In this document: piece after piece, positions 1 through 10,789 of the stretch | How the letters are laid out: each line of letters begins with the position of its first letter | How positions within the stretch are numbered: the stretch's first letter is position 1 | NCBI RefSeq assembly: GCF_028858725.1 | Contig: NC_084790.1 | Location: forward strand, 188,501 to 252,500 | DNA length: 64,000 nt | Direction: 5' to 3' | Origin: Colius striatus | Taxonomy: Eukaryota; Chordata; Aves; Coliiformes; Coliidae | Program-made: the position numbers and the translations under genes | Notes under the pieces: model-generated | Databases searched by the model: none | What the model saw: the letters and a program-made list of their open reading frames with translations, nothing else | Told to the model about the DNA's origin: nothing

Positions 1-167
1 CTCGGTGGCTCCACGGTCCCGGCACAAACGAGGAAATGAAATGGCAGCATTGAGGGAAACCAAAACACAAGCTGAGCCATTAGGAAGGGCATTTTGCTCT
101 GGAGGTGACTCTGCTGGATAATTACCGCCCGTGTGCAGTCACTGTGGGCCTGGGGCGTCTGCAGCAG

Positions 168-175
168 TATAAAAG
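168..175 (+). promoter_or_regulatory. TATA box of feather keratin gene
   Basis: TATAAAAG lies about 30 bp before the predicted transcription start near 198 and about 67 bp before a strong splice donor (GTGAGT) at 235. This is the usual feather keratin arrangement: TATA box, short untranslated exon 1, small intron, then one coding exon. Bases 1-167 upstream would be proximal promoter; I see no other motif there that I can name with confidence. Confidence 0.8.
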
Positions 176-197
176 TGGGCCCTTCTGCTCACTCTCT

Positions 198-234
198 CAT
201 CCACTCCTCTTGCCTCCTTCTCCTTGGGAACAAG
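198..234 (+). other. Feather keratin non-coding exon 1 (5' UTR)
   Basis: The start is placed 30 bp after the TATA box and is approximate. The exon ends in CAAG followed by the donor GTGAGT. The intron runs 235-552 and ends in a pyrimidine tract plus CAG at 550-552, leaving 20 bases of 5' UTR before the ATG at 573. A second AG at 569-570 could be an alternative acceptor without changing the protein. Confidence 0.7.
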
Positions 235-572
235 GTGAGTGTGATCCCCTTGCCTGTCTTCCTCCTCCTGCCTGTCCTGCCTCCTCTGGCACTTCCCAGC
301 ACACAACTGCCTTTTCCCCCTCTGTCGGGTCTGAGGCTGCTGGCCACGGCAGAGGGAACGTGCAGCATGGAGAGGTTTTGGCTGGTCTGAGCTGTCTGCT
401 GAACTATGGGACTGGGCTGGGAGCTCTGTGGCCATGGCTGGTCTCGGCCACGCTCTTTCGAGCTGTGGGAATGGGTCTTCCTTAAGGAGGCTGACACGCT
501 TCTCTTAACCACCCCACGTGCTTTCTTTTCCCCCCGCCCCGTTCTCTCCCAGGTCACCTCCATCCCGCAGCC

Positions 573-869
573 ATGTCCTGCTACAGCTCGTGCCAGCCCT
601 GTGGCCCGACCCCGCTGGCCAACAGCTGCAATGAGCCCTGTTTCAGGCAGTGCCAGGACTCCAACGTGGTCATCCAGCCCTCCGCTGTGGTGGTGACCCT
701 GCCCGGCCCCATCCTCAGCTCCTTCCCTCAGAACACCGTTGTGGGCTCCTCCACCTCCGCCGCCGCTGGCAGCATCCTCAGCAGCCAGGGAGTGCCCATC
801 TCCTCCGGGGGCTTTGGCCTCTCCGCCTTTGGCAGCGGCCTCTGCGGCAGGAGGAGCCTCCCCTGCTAA
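573..869 (+). CDS. Feather beta-keratin (corneous beta-protein)
   Basis: Single-exon coding region of 98 residues, the standard feather keratin length. The protein begins [19 protein letters not shown], a cysteine-rich N-terminus, followed by a central hydrophobic block rich in V, I and P (residues about 31-62, with [22 protein letters not shown]) that forms the beta-sheet core of the feather filament. A glycine/serine-rich stretch (about 64-90) and a C-terminal cysteine (GRRSLPC) follow. The cysteines cross-link filaments through disulfides in cornified feather cells. Gene structure (TATA, untranslated exon 1, intron before the ATG) matches the family. It is the only keratin copy here; the rest of a cluster, if present, would lie to the left. 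Its subfamily (feather versus feather-like) cannot be fixed without alignment. Confidence 0.95.
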   Translation: MSCYSSCQPCGPTPLANSCNEPCFRQCQDSNVVIQPSAVVVTLPGPILSSFPQNTVVGSSTSAAAGSILSSQGVPISSGGFGLSAFGSGLCGRRSLPC

Positions 870-1242
870 AGCTGCTGCCGATGGCCCCGGTAAAGGCCTC
901 AGGGAGTCGCTGGATGGTCCCAGCTGGGGATGGAGCATCAGCTTGTTGCTTGCAGCGGGGCTCAGCCACCCCAGCAGCCCTTGCTAGAGGACAGGGCCAG
1001 CACGGCCCGTGCCTGCCTTTGCCCTCTTCCCCACTGTCCTTTCCCTCCTGTGCCGCCCTGGGCTGTAAGCCCCACAAAGCCAGCCTAGGGAAGGGCTGCT
1101 GGCCCTGCTCCCTGCCTGGTTCTGCCAGAGGGACACTGGCTGGTATCTCGCCACATCCACGTGGCATAGATTCCTCTCTGACTCTGTTGCTCTCTGCACC
1201 AGGATACCCACTTGGCGTGAACTAATTTCCTTCTTTTAATTG

Positions 1243-1248
1243 ATTAAA
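1243..1248 (+). terminator. Poly(A) signal ATTAAA of feather keratin
   Basis: ATTAAA lies 374 bases after the keratin stop codon and is followed by a T/G-rich stretch (TGCTCGTGCCTCTGTGTC) typical of downstream cleavage elements. Cleavage is expected near 1262-1270. Confidence 0.65.
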
Positions 1249-1270
1249 GTTCTGCTGCATCCATGCTCGT

Positions 1271-3430
1271 GCCTCTGTGTCATCCTTTCCCCTACAAGGT
1301 GCCCAGCAGTGGTTTTGGGAGTGAAATTTGAGGGATGGGTATCAGTGGTTGTTAAGGGCATTAACTGTTACTGAGTGCTCTTTCCGTCTGTGCACATTCC
1401 AGACACATATAGTCAGGAGAAAAGGTGTTTCTCTGGGCAGTCAGGTCAGCCTTTCCAAAGGAAGGGAGGTTGGTACACAGGGCAGTGGGCCCCTTCAGGC
1501 ACTGTCACTTGCAGGTGAGCAGGGCATCCATGGCTCCTGCAGAACCCCTGGCCATCACAGCCAGCTTTGTTGAGCTTCTGGTCAGAAAGTGTTCTTTTCT
1601 TTGCAGAAAAAATTACCTAGGCTCTAAACAAGAAGCCATCTACCCTCTCATCCCTTTCCCATCTCACTCCTGAGAAAACCTGTTCAGCTGCAACAGGAAT
1701 CCAGCTTACACGGCCTGGGGATATCCAGGAGGGCACACCAATACAAAGCAAGTTTTGTAACAAAATGCTGGCCATGATGCTGGCCAGGTTTGTGTGTTGG
1801 TGCAGCAGATGGCAGAGCAGTGACCGTGGATGTAATCTGCACAGCATGATGAACGCCAGGAGGACTGTGCAGTTAAAACGTGTGGTGTAACTTCCCTAGC
1901 AGCACAAGCACAAACTGACTCTTCTGTGGGCTCTGGAATCACTTGGTTTTCCCTTTGCCCTGAAGTACTTGCACCTGACCAGAGCAGCTGTGTTCCCTAA
2001 CTTGGCATCTACACCAGATGTGCTGCAGTCACACAAGGAGTGGAGGTGTTTGTTTTCTCACGATTTGATACCTTAGGATATAACCTTAATTGGTTTTTTA
2101 ATGCCAAAGAGAAATGTTAGCTGGTATATGAAGAGGTGGTTGTGAAACACCTGAAATAATCAAACTACTAACACAACAGAAATTGAAGCACAAGTCATTA
2201 TGGTATCTCAGCCTACAAAAAGTTGCTCCAAACTTGGCAAGCGAGCATGAGGTTGCCACATAAGGAATAAAGACTAAGAGCACATCTAGAGAACAACAAC
2301 AAAAATACAGGCAGAGGTCTGTACGACTACCAAGGGCCATCAAAAGAGACTCTTGACGGATCGCACGCACTCATGGGACAACTATAGATCATGATCACAA
2401 GTTCCAGGAAACAGAACGAGTATGTACAACCATTCCAGAAGTGTAATGCACGTGTATGTAACAGGGTAACCCAAACTGAACTGACAGAGCAGGCAGCACG
2501 CACCCCGGGTGGAGCGATGCCCCGTGCAATAACAAATGCCCTACACACGACAATGTGTCAGACTGTCATGGTAACACACAACCAAATGGAAAAACATCTC
2601 AGCTAAACAAGGCTAGAGGAGACAGTTAGACAAAGTAAACAATGGCTTCAGTGGGCCTTAAGAACATCAGAACAGCAGTGACTCACCATCAGCAGGGACT
2701 CCGGGTCCTTGGGCTCCAAGGGATGCTTATCAGGCTCTGACAGTGCTGGGGAGGGCCCGTGGCAGAAGATCTTCTAGCGCCCAAGAGGAGCCAGGGTGGA
2801 GATGTGTCTCAGCTGAAAAACCTCCAGGCTTGCAAATTCACATGATTGGGGCAGTAAGGAGACCCCCTAATTGTCCAGACCTCCCAGAGATACTTCACAA
2901 TGCCTCTAGGGAGGGTTCACTGTGCCAGAGTAGGCTGTTAAGTGGACCAGAGTCTCAGCCTAATAGCAGGTATTTCCACAGATATGCCTTCAATGTATGG
3001 GTCCTGAACTAGCTGCAAACGTGTCCCTCTGAGAGAGGCTTTCCAGCTGAGAGACCCACTGGTAGTGGAAGGTCATGGCACAGAGGCAGCCTCGCAGGAC
3101 AAACCGCTGTTTGCTTTGCAGTGGATGGGAAGCGCTGACTTCCACGCTGCCGTGTTGTGAAGCTCCTGGCCTGGTTTTGCCATAACGTTGCAGAGGCTGG
3201 ATGATTGTTCTGCGACCCGGGCAGAATGACCAAATAGAGGGACAAAACGTACTGGACAAGACGTTGTACAAGCGCAGCACGGGAGGCAGCGTTGGGTGCT
3301 GGGCCGGCACAGCTCTGCACAGGCCCCGGCCGGCGCCCTGCGGGTACGCCGGCTCAGCACACCGAGCACGACCTGCAGCCGGGACAGCAAAGGGGGCTGT
3401 TGTGCACGGCCCATCGTGTCTGTAGAAGTT
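1271..3430. other. Intergenic DNA between feather keratin and GTSF1-family gene
   Basis: No gene or recognisable transposon was found. The open frames are short and show no family resemblance. The one exon-like piece, on the minus strand at 2687-2745, is listed separately. Confidence 0.6.
2687..2745 (-). other. Possible orphan exon (weak candidate)
   Basis: On the minus strand, a CCCCAG acceptor-like sequence is followed by 59 bases that read openly as LSEPDKHPLEPKDPESLLM, ending in ATG followed by the strong donor-like GTGAGT. If not spliced, the frame continues 13 codons to a TGA. The residue choice looks protein-like, but I recognise no family, no partner exons and no promoter for it. It could equally be chance. 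Confidence 0.2.
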
Positions 3431-3439
3431 CACACAACG

Positions 3440-3870
3440 GGAGGCTGCTCCTCTGCTCGCTCAGCCGCTCGGCGGCTGCTCCCGCGGGGCTCCCGGCGCG
3501 CACGCTCCCCGCCTCGGGGTCGGCGTTGGCACCTTCTGCCTCCTCCCCGGTCTGCGCGGCGAGGCGAGCGAGGCCGCCCGGCGCAGGCCCAGGGACCCGG
3601 CGCCGGAAGCGGCGGAAGGAGCGTCGGCGCGGCCCCGCCAGCGGCCGCTGCCCCGGCCCCGCGCCCGCCCGGCCGAGCCTTCGCTGCCATGGAGCTGGAG
3701 GATGAGTGCGGTGAGGCTCGGGGCGCGGGCCCCCGGCGTGCGGGCCCCAGCGCTGCCGGCGTGCTCGCCGCCCGGGGCCATGTGAGCTCGGCTGAGGCCG
3801 GGCGTGGGAGCCGCGCGGCTCCGGCCGGGCGCCGGCCCTGGGAACTAGGCTGAGGTTAGATGGGGTTGCC
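3440..3870 (+). promoter_or_regulatory. GTSF1: CpG-island promoter of the GTSF1-family gene
   Basis: Dense GC- and CpG-rich DNA surrounds the first coding exon. Two adjacent ETS-type sites, CCGGAAG (3603-3609) and GCGGAAG (3612-3618), lie 70-90 bp before the ATG, and there is no TATA box. This looks like a housekeeping or germline CpG-island promoter. The transcription start cannot be fixed from sequence alone. Confidence 0.7.
3689..3710 (+). CDS. GTSF1: GTSF1-family exon 1
   Basis: Codes MELEDEC plus the first base of a split Glu codon, then donor GTGAGG. The frame is open upstream to 3296, but the ATG at 3689 has the best context and the family start position. Confidence 0.8.
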
Positions 3871-6800
3871 TCGCCGGGCGTGGCTGGTGTGGATGAGGCC
3901 TGGCCTTTAGGGAAAGTGGCTTGATTTGGTTACGGTGTTGCTCCACCTGTAGCTGTTGCCTGGGCTGGCGCCAGCCACACGGTGTTGGGATGGCTGTGCA
4001 TCAGATGGCTGTGCAGGGGGAAAGAAGGATGAGGTCCATATGGCTTCCCTTCCTTCCTTCTGGCTCACTGTGACTTGTGGAACAGCACTTTTAACTAGGC
4101 TGTCCTGACCTGTCTGTTGAGACAGCTAAACACCAATGTACAGGTAAGACAAAGTGGCAGTGCAGAGGCTAAAGAGCAGCACCCCATGCTCACATCTGTT
4201 TAAGCCAATCCTAAAGTTGCTCAAAGCCTGTGCCAAAAGAGTGGCAGAGCAGAAGGGATGCAAGAAGCCTGGTCCAGCTCCCTGGTGTGTACCTCACAAC
4301 CAGATCCGCAGGCAGGACCTGTATCTGCTGTCCATCCCTGTCCTTGCTGAGCATATGAAACTGGGGGGGGTTTGAAGGAATGATCTATAGATCAAACATT
4401 TGTATCATGTATGCAGGCACTCATGCTGCTTCAGTGTTCAGTGCCTAGATCCTTAGATGTTTTAGCCAGTTTGGTACTCTTCAGCTCAGCTCATAAATAA
4501 TTGCGTGACTTTTGCAGAACTTCATTTAGAAGTCACATGCACCATGCTTAGGCACGCTGCTTCCTCAGAAATTAAACTAAATTGCCTGGCATTCTTCCTC
4601 CAGCAAAAGTAGCTGTTGATCAAAAAAGGTTTGGTTCAGACTGAAGATGTTCCTGAAGGTGCCAGTGGGTGCGTCATCTTCCCTGTGAATTTCCTCTGAT
4701 AGCTGGACAAGTACTGCTGCCTTCCTTCCCTTGGAGCCAGCGTGGTTACCTGCCTAATGTGGCAACTTAAAAGAGTTGCTATGCTCAGTGCTGCTGGCTA
4801 TTCTCTGTCTGTTTTGATCAACATCCCAGACAAACTTCAAAAGGAATTTGTTTATGCAAACCAGGTGCCTGCCTAAATGAATGGTTTCAAATGAAGAACA
4901 ATTGGGTTAGCTCCCTAAAAATCACGGCCCTGCTGTGATTATATGTCTTTTTTCCTGTTTCACTGTCTAGATCTTTCTATTTTTGTTCTCTTTGTTCTTC
5001 CATTCTAGAAGATGCTTTTGATCCAGAGATATTAATACAATGTCCATATAACAAACATCATAAAATCAGAGCCCGTCGCTTCCCCTATCACCTTGTGAAG
5101 TGTCAGAAGGTAAGCTGGGCTGCCAGAGCACGCACTGTGCATGTACTTGACGCACACGTTCTCATTCTTACCGTGTTTTCTGTCTGTCTGGGGTGAGTTC
5201 CTGACAAACAGCTTTGTTTAGCCTTTATTACATATAACTTGATTACTTGTTTGGCAATAGCTTTGAGCACATGTTGATCCACTCAAGACCAGTGTGGCTC
5301 TGTTGAAAGGAGGTAAGAGATTCTAGATGGTTAGGTCGAGGAGAGAATTGCGGTCTCTCCCAGCAGCTCACCTGGAGGTAAGATACATTTTCTGCTTCAA
5401 GTGGAGAATTTTCAGACTGAGTTATGTGCATCCCGTTCTGGCTCGTCAGAGGAGAGGCGTTATGATGTTGCAGTTCATTCTTTAAGCGCTGGAAACACAG
5501 TTGCATAGCAGCATTTGGGGTTTTTTTGTTGTGTTTTGCTAATTATATAATTTGCAGATTACCTGGCAGAAGCTGCATATCCTGAGCTTGGCACACGTGG
5601 GGGAGGTTTCTGTCCCCTCTCCATGTTTTATCCAGACCTGGAATACAAATGGTTTAACAGGAAGCACTCTTGCCTCTGTTGCTGTCATTAATCCTGTCAA
5701 GTGCTAGCATCTGACTGAGCTTTGGGTTTTTGCTGAGACCTTTTGCAACCCAATTGTTCCTCTTTAAGTTTACCAAAGTGCCAGAAGGCAGTGATGAGTC
5801 CTCCTGACTCATTCGTGATGGCATCTGCCCCCACTGTCCCTCCCCTCTTGAGCCATGTTTATGTTATTTGTTTACTTTTAGGTGGAGCTTGCGTGACTCT
5901 GGTCATACAGACCTTTGTTGTAACTGGTGCAAATTTTCCCTCACTTTAAAGGCATAGACAGGAAGAATTCAGAGCATGTGCTCAGTGAGGGGTGGTCGCC
6001 CCTTGGAGAGAGGCAGCCTTTGGGATGGAGGTGTGGTTTAGTATTATAATGACATTATAATGAGCAAAGTTCACCCAAAGGAAACAATTTTGACAAAAAA
6101 AAAGGAATCTGTAGGCTCAGGGTAGCAATTAGGCAGCTTATCAGTTCCACGGGACCGTCAGGCCCCTGTCCGTGCAGTGATATGCCAGAGCCTGGCCAGG
6201 GTGTCCCCACTCCCTTCCACCCTCCTACCTGGGTCGACTTACCAACCTCCCCTGCTGTTGCCAACATCCAAGGTTGCAGGCTCTGTTGCCCAGGGAATTA
6301 TCATGGAACAGAACAGACGTTGTGCATATTGGCTGCATTCCACCCTGAAAGCTTCCTTAATGCTACACCTGCTTCTAAAATGTGGAGACAATTTTAGTTC
6401 CAGTAAGTCCCAGTAAGTCACTTGGAGGAATTATTCCACACTAGCAAAAGCTGCATCAGGCAGAACCAGGCAGGGACTGGTACAATGGCAAAGGTCTGTT
6501 CTTCCCAGTAAGGGCTGGATCGTTTTAGGAATAATTTACTGTAGTGAGAGCTGAGTGCTGCTGGTAGAACCTGTGTCTGTGAGCACGGTTTACTTGAGTG
6601 ATAATCCCACAGTAATCCCCTAGCACCAGTCTTCAGGCTGAATGCTACCAACTCCCTGGCTGTTTTGAAAGGATTAAGGACTTTCTCTGCCTTTGTGCCT
6701 GCTAATTTAAAGAAGATCTGAATGGTTTAGATTTGCCTGACAGCTCTCTCCTATTGTTTTTAAATAGTTTCATCTGTGCTTTAAACCACGCAGCCCTATT

Positions 6801-9277
6801 GCCAGAGTTGCAGCAAACTGCAGGGACTTGAGCAGAGGGTATGCTTCTGTCATGGTTTGACATGAAACCATGGTTCCTCTGGTTTAGCAAGAGATGAGTG
6901 AACTTCAGTGATTTTGGTTTTTCCTGTCTAGAGCCACCCTGAAGTGGCACAGCAATTGGCCACTTGTCCCTTCAGCGCTCGCCATCTCGTTCCTCAAGCT
7001 GACCTCCGTGACCACATAATGAAGTGCAGCGAGAGAAGGCTCATGGAGCACGATATAGGTAAGAGAACCACCTGTGCTCCGAGATGGGTGCTCACCCTGG
7101 TATTGAGGTCTCCTGTTTGTAAGGAGAGCTCACAGAACAGAAAAGGAGGAGTCAAATTAGTGTCTACAGTTTTGTGTGACCAGCAGCTTTGGGAAAACTG
7201 GAGCCTTATTTTTTTCATTTACTGGGTAGGTCTATGAGAATATTGCAGATGCTTCTGGCAGGACTTGCACTTATTTTGCTACCAGGCTTCTTGAAGAAAA
7301 AGGCTGTGCCCTAGACTGCATCCTAAGTCCCTCCAGCTGTAGCTGGGATGATTTTGTGGCTAGAAGGACCAGCCTTTCTTTTTGTAGAGCTGATCTCCCT
7401 TTGTGGAGGCTGGACCACTGATGCTGTGTTAAAAGCTAATTTCTACCAAACGAGTGTCTGGAGTTTTGGAAACCCCTGTAGCTGTTCTCCTGCAGGGCAG
7501 ATTGAATGATTCACTGCCCACAGGAGATGGGGCAGCTCCTCTTCTGGGCTGCTCTGCCACTGCACTTGATTTATCCACCATATAATTAAAATTTCAGTCT
7601 TCTGCCCTGTGAGACCAGGTGGGAGGGGAGCTGTCCAAGAACCCCAGAATATTTAGGAAGGCATCCTGTGCTATGCAGCATCTTTTCCATCCCCTACTCT
7701 TTAACTATTGCTACACTACAGAGCAGAGAGATAGTTTTCTGTCTTCTGTAGAGCTGCACTGAGGCTGGCAGGGATGCTTACCTGCATTCAGATAAGCAGG
7801 TTTCCTCTTCACTCGAGCATTCCTGCCACAAAGTTCCAGGGAGCAGAGTCTTTTCCTGTTGGTTAAAAAGGCAAACTGCAAGTTGTTTGATTTCAGGTCA
7901 GGGCCTGGCTCCTGGGTGCACCGAGCCCATTTGTGTTGTGTGGGGTTTCCTATGAAGCCAGGTTTTACAGCTTTGATCCAAAAGCACTTGGTGCTTCTGA
8001 AGCAGGACTGACTGCTAGTCACTGAGTGTTCTCTCTTCCTGAAGTGTGTCAGTCCTCTGGCTTCCAGAGAGAGCAGATGAATGCTGCGAGCACGTGGCAG
8101 GCACCTCCATGTGATGAAGACTGGGAAGCAGGTAAGGAACACACTGCCTTTGGCACATGGCTGCCGTCACCCTGGTCCTGTCTTCAGCTCCACGTGGGAC
8201 AGTGTGAGTCCAGAGATGCTGGTCACTTCGGCCTCACTCATACGACACCTTGCTTATGCTCAGTCCTACAAACATGCATCTCTCCACCCAGCAGGCTTTT
8301 CTTGGTACAGAGACCTATTCCAACGTGCCTGCGGTAAGTGGCATGGAGAGAGATTTCCAGGCATCTGCTCCATACCATAGTTTGTACCTTATGTGCAATG
8401 ACGGCAATGGAAACATAAGTTTTACGTTCCTCGGTTAAATGACACATTCATCATTAGATCAACTTCTACCCCCTCTTGAACATGTAGAAATATGACAGAT
8501 ATTCCTGACTTGATGGTTGCTGAAGCTTCTTAGTTTTGAACCACCTTACCTGTTTCCTTTTGCAGAGCTGTTGGAGCAGTCCAATTCCCTTTTCATTTGG
8601 GGCAGGACCAACTCTGACACACCCAGGTAGAGAATGCAAGTTTGATTCCTTAACAATATTTTGTATAGATGAGCATTGCAGCCTGCTCCCAACCCAGCCT
8701 TGGTGGCTGGACATGACCTGATTTTGCTGTTGTACAAGCCCTGGGTGTGGGTTCAGTGTTACTTGGTCAAACGCCTGGCCCCTACCAGGGAAGGAAGCCC
8801 TTGGGAACACAGATACTCTCTGCTCTCGCATGCATTGCCTGCGTTCACATCCTGCTGGATGTCTGGCCAGTGTGCAGGGGAGAAAGGTGCTGAGCCTTTA
8901 CCCTGACTTTGGAAATGTGGCCAGGTGCCATCCTCTGGAGCCTTTTCAAACAGTTACTGAGCTTCTGTGGAGCTCAGTGGTTAGCTAGCAGGCCCTTGTG
9001 CCCTCCTGTCACCATAGACTTGGCATTGCACTTGAGCCAGGGCATTTGTCAGGAGAAGTAACTGAAGCCTTTCCATTGCAGCAGCAGCTCTGAGCAGAAG
9101 AACTTCCTGCCACCAGGACTGCGTGTCCCCTTGTCCTTCCCGCCCGCCGCGGCAGGGAGCAACTGGCAGCACTGCGCAGGCGGCTCCAGCACCACGGCCT
9201 CTGGGGGTGGCCACGGCTCCAGAGACCTCCCTCAGAGCAGGGCTTCACATACACTGCTGTGGGGACAGGAGGAGTAG
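3689..9277 (+). CDS. GTSF1: Gametocyte-specific factor 1 family protein (PIWI/piRNA cofactor)
   Basis: Six exons join in frame (3689-3710, 5009-5109, 6932-7058, 8045-8131, 8566-8626, 9082-9277) to give 197 residues; all introns are GT-AG. GTSF1 proteins bind PIWI Argonautes and are needed for piRNA-guided transposon silencing in germ cells. Two CHHC zinc fingers have exact family spacing: C19-H25-H35-C39 and C53-H59-H69-C73. They are followed by the conserved segment [12 protein letters not shown] (about 99-110) and FIWG (122-125). The last exon carries [14 protein letters not shown], matching the GTSF1 tail, then a Ser/Gly-rich extension of about 35 residues that makes the protein longer than human GTSF1 (167). 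The start has an ideal context (GCCATGG). Oddity: a tryptophan of the human PIWI-binding segment (W112) is Leu115 here. It may be a bird paralogue and not strict GTSF1. The introns hold no repeat I recognise. Confidence 0.88.
5009..5109 (+). CDS. GTSF1: GTSF1-family exon 2 (first CHHC zinc finger)
   Basis: Acceptor CATTCTAG and donor GTAAGC. Codes residues 8-41, including [18 protein letters not shown] and the finger C19-H25-H35-C39. Confidence 0.93.
6932..7058 (+). CDS. GTSF1: GTSF1-family exon 3 (second CHHC zinc finger)
   Basis: Acceptor TCCTGTCTAG and donor GTAAGA. Codes residues 42-83 with the finger C53-H59-H69-C73 and the following basic stretch. Confidence 0.93.
8045..8131 (+). CDS. 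GTSF1: GTSF1-family exon 4 (PIWI-interaction segment)
   Basis: Acceptor CTTCCTGAAG and donor GTAAGG. Codes residues 84-112 including [12 protein letters not shown], the most conserved part of the family outside the zinc fingers. Confidence 0.9.
8566..8626 (+). CDS. GTSF1: GTSF1-family exon 5
   Basis: Acceptor CCTTTTGCAG and donor GTAGAG. Codes [19 protein letters not shown], which aligns with the family segment around the FVWG motif. Confidence 0.85.
9082..9277 (+). CDS. GTSF1: GTSF1-family exon 6 (C-terminal exon)
   Basis: Acceptor TTCCATTGCAG is followed by two more CAG triplets, so small in-frame shifts of the splice site are possible. It codes residues 133-197, starting with a Ser run and [19 protein letters not shown], which resembles the end of human GTSF1, then a Ser/Gly-rich tail and TAG at 9275-9277. 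An alternative short exon at 8681 (in frame, 12 codons to a stop) lacks this similarity and was not used. Confidence 0.75.
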
Positions 9278-9550
9278 GATGTAACACCCACCTCCTGGAG
9301 AGCAGCTTCTGAGGGAACTCGATGCTTGAGTCACCCTCTGTATGTTTTATTCCATATTCTTGGCACGCCTTTGATCCCAGTGGTCCAGAGCAAGCAGCCC
9401 TGCTCCCCAGCCACTTCGGCGCTAAACCACTCCTGTTGTCACCTACATTAGTCACTTGGCTGGTTACCAATGTTAATCAGTTGGCTGCAATATGCAATAA
9501 CAAGGATTACTTTAAAGTTTGTTCTGTCTAGGTTCTTGTTGGCAATTTAG

Positions 9551-9556
9551 AATAAA
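9551..9556 (+). terminator. GTSF1: Poly(A) signal AATAAA of the GTSF1-family gene
   Basis: AATAAA lies 274 bases after the stop codon, followed by T/G-rich sequence. The 3' UTR would be about 300 bases. Confidence 0.75.
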
Positions 9557-9576
9557 GTGTTCTAAGTACTCAGACC

Positions 9577-10789
9577 TGTTTTACATCTCTCTCAGACATC
9601 TGTAGTGATTTGTTCTGTGGAATAAGCTGGAGCATTTTAATCTTACAGACAGATGCCACAATTGGGCCCCATTATCCTGAGCTCCTCTAATTTCCAGGTG
9701 GTGAAAGACTAGCAGTGAGTACCTGCTTTTTGTTACAGGCGCTTATCCATTCCATCTTCCTTCTAAATTAATCCCCAAGCTTTTATTATTATCTCCTCCT
9801 CCAATCTACATATACATGAGCCACATTTCACTCCCTTTTAACTGCTAGAATCCTGACTGTATCTTTGTTTCAAAACTTACCTGTCTTCACCCCCCTAGAT
9901 CTGTTCTACACACGTAGTCACAACTGAAAGCACGCTGCACAAGCAGCAATGCTGTTTCTAGGCTTCAGCTGCTGCTTAGCATAAGGTACCACCCTGGAAG
10001 ATAAACTGTGGAGACCTGTCTCAGCAAACTGCCCAAGGCTGATCTGATCCAGGTATCTAGTTTATACCTGTAGCACTGGATGAAATTCTAACTTTTTGCA
10101 TTCTTTGCTGGGTGTTTTCTGATTTAATACGTGTCCTGTAGCTGCAGGGAACTTCTGTTACTACAAAACATAATTGCCAGACAAAGATAATCCAACCTCT
10201 TGATCTCACATTTTAAATCCACAATCCAAACGGCCACATTTTGCCTTCCAAGTTCTTCCTTTGCTTCATTAGAAGTTGGAAGGAAGGCTGAGTGGAACAC
10301 CAGGGCTCCACCCCCCCTCCACCACATCCCTGGCAGGAGAGAGGAAGGTCTGGCCCTTCTCCTGTGCCAGGGGCAGCAGGCAGAGCACACTGAGGTCCGG
10401 GGTGTCTTCCCTGCAGCAGCTCCCCCCTGCACCCAGCTGCCTCCACACTCCTGTTCCACCACCACTTCCAGGGCCACAGAAGCCACCCATGTCAGCACCA
10501 GTCTGACCAGTGGGATACGTCACTGGGAGTGCCCAGTCTGGGGCAGTGCGCAGTGTCCCACAGCTCCAGCACTGCAGTTTTGACACCGTCCAAGCTTTGG
10601 CTTTGACCACTGAGTAACATCTGTGCCTCCCCCTGAAGTAACTGACCCCTCTTCCACTGTCTGTCAACTTCCTTTTCCCAGCAGAGCTCAGGCAGAGCTT
10701 CTCTCACTTCAATATTTAGAATACTTGTCCAGCTTAAGCCTTTGCACACCTACAGGTTAGTCAGGGTAGGCTAGGTAAACACCCCTTCA
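9577..10789. other. Gap between the convergent GTSF1-family and GOSR2 genes
   Basis: About 1.2 kb separates the two predicted poly(A) sites, which face each other. There is no gene, and no repeat I recognise. A second minus-strand AATAAA (TTTATT at 9782-9787) means a longer GOSR2 3' end could reach into this gap. Confidence 0.55.

Noticed and set aside
189-938. 249-codon open frame on the minus strand across the feather keratin gene
   Set aside because: It is antisense to a clear keratin gene with its own promoter and poly(A) signal. The length comes from GC-rich codon structure, and the translation is low-complexity.
8681-8721. Alternative short last exon for the GTSF1-family gene
   Set aside because: It is in frame and follows an AG, but the 12-residue ending has no family similarity, whereas the exon at 9082 matches the GTSF1 C-terminus.
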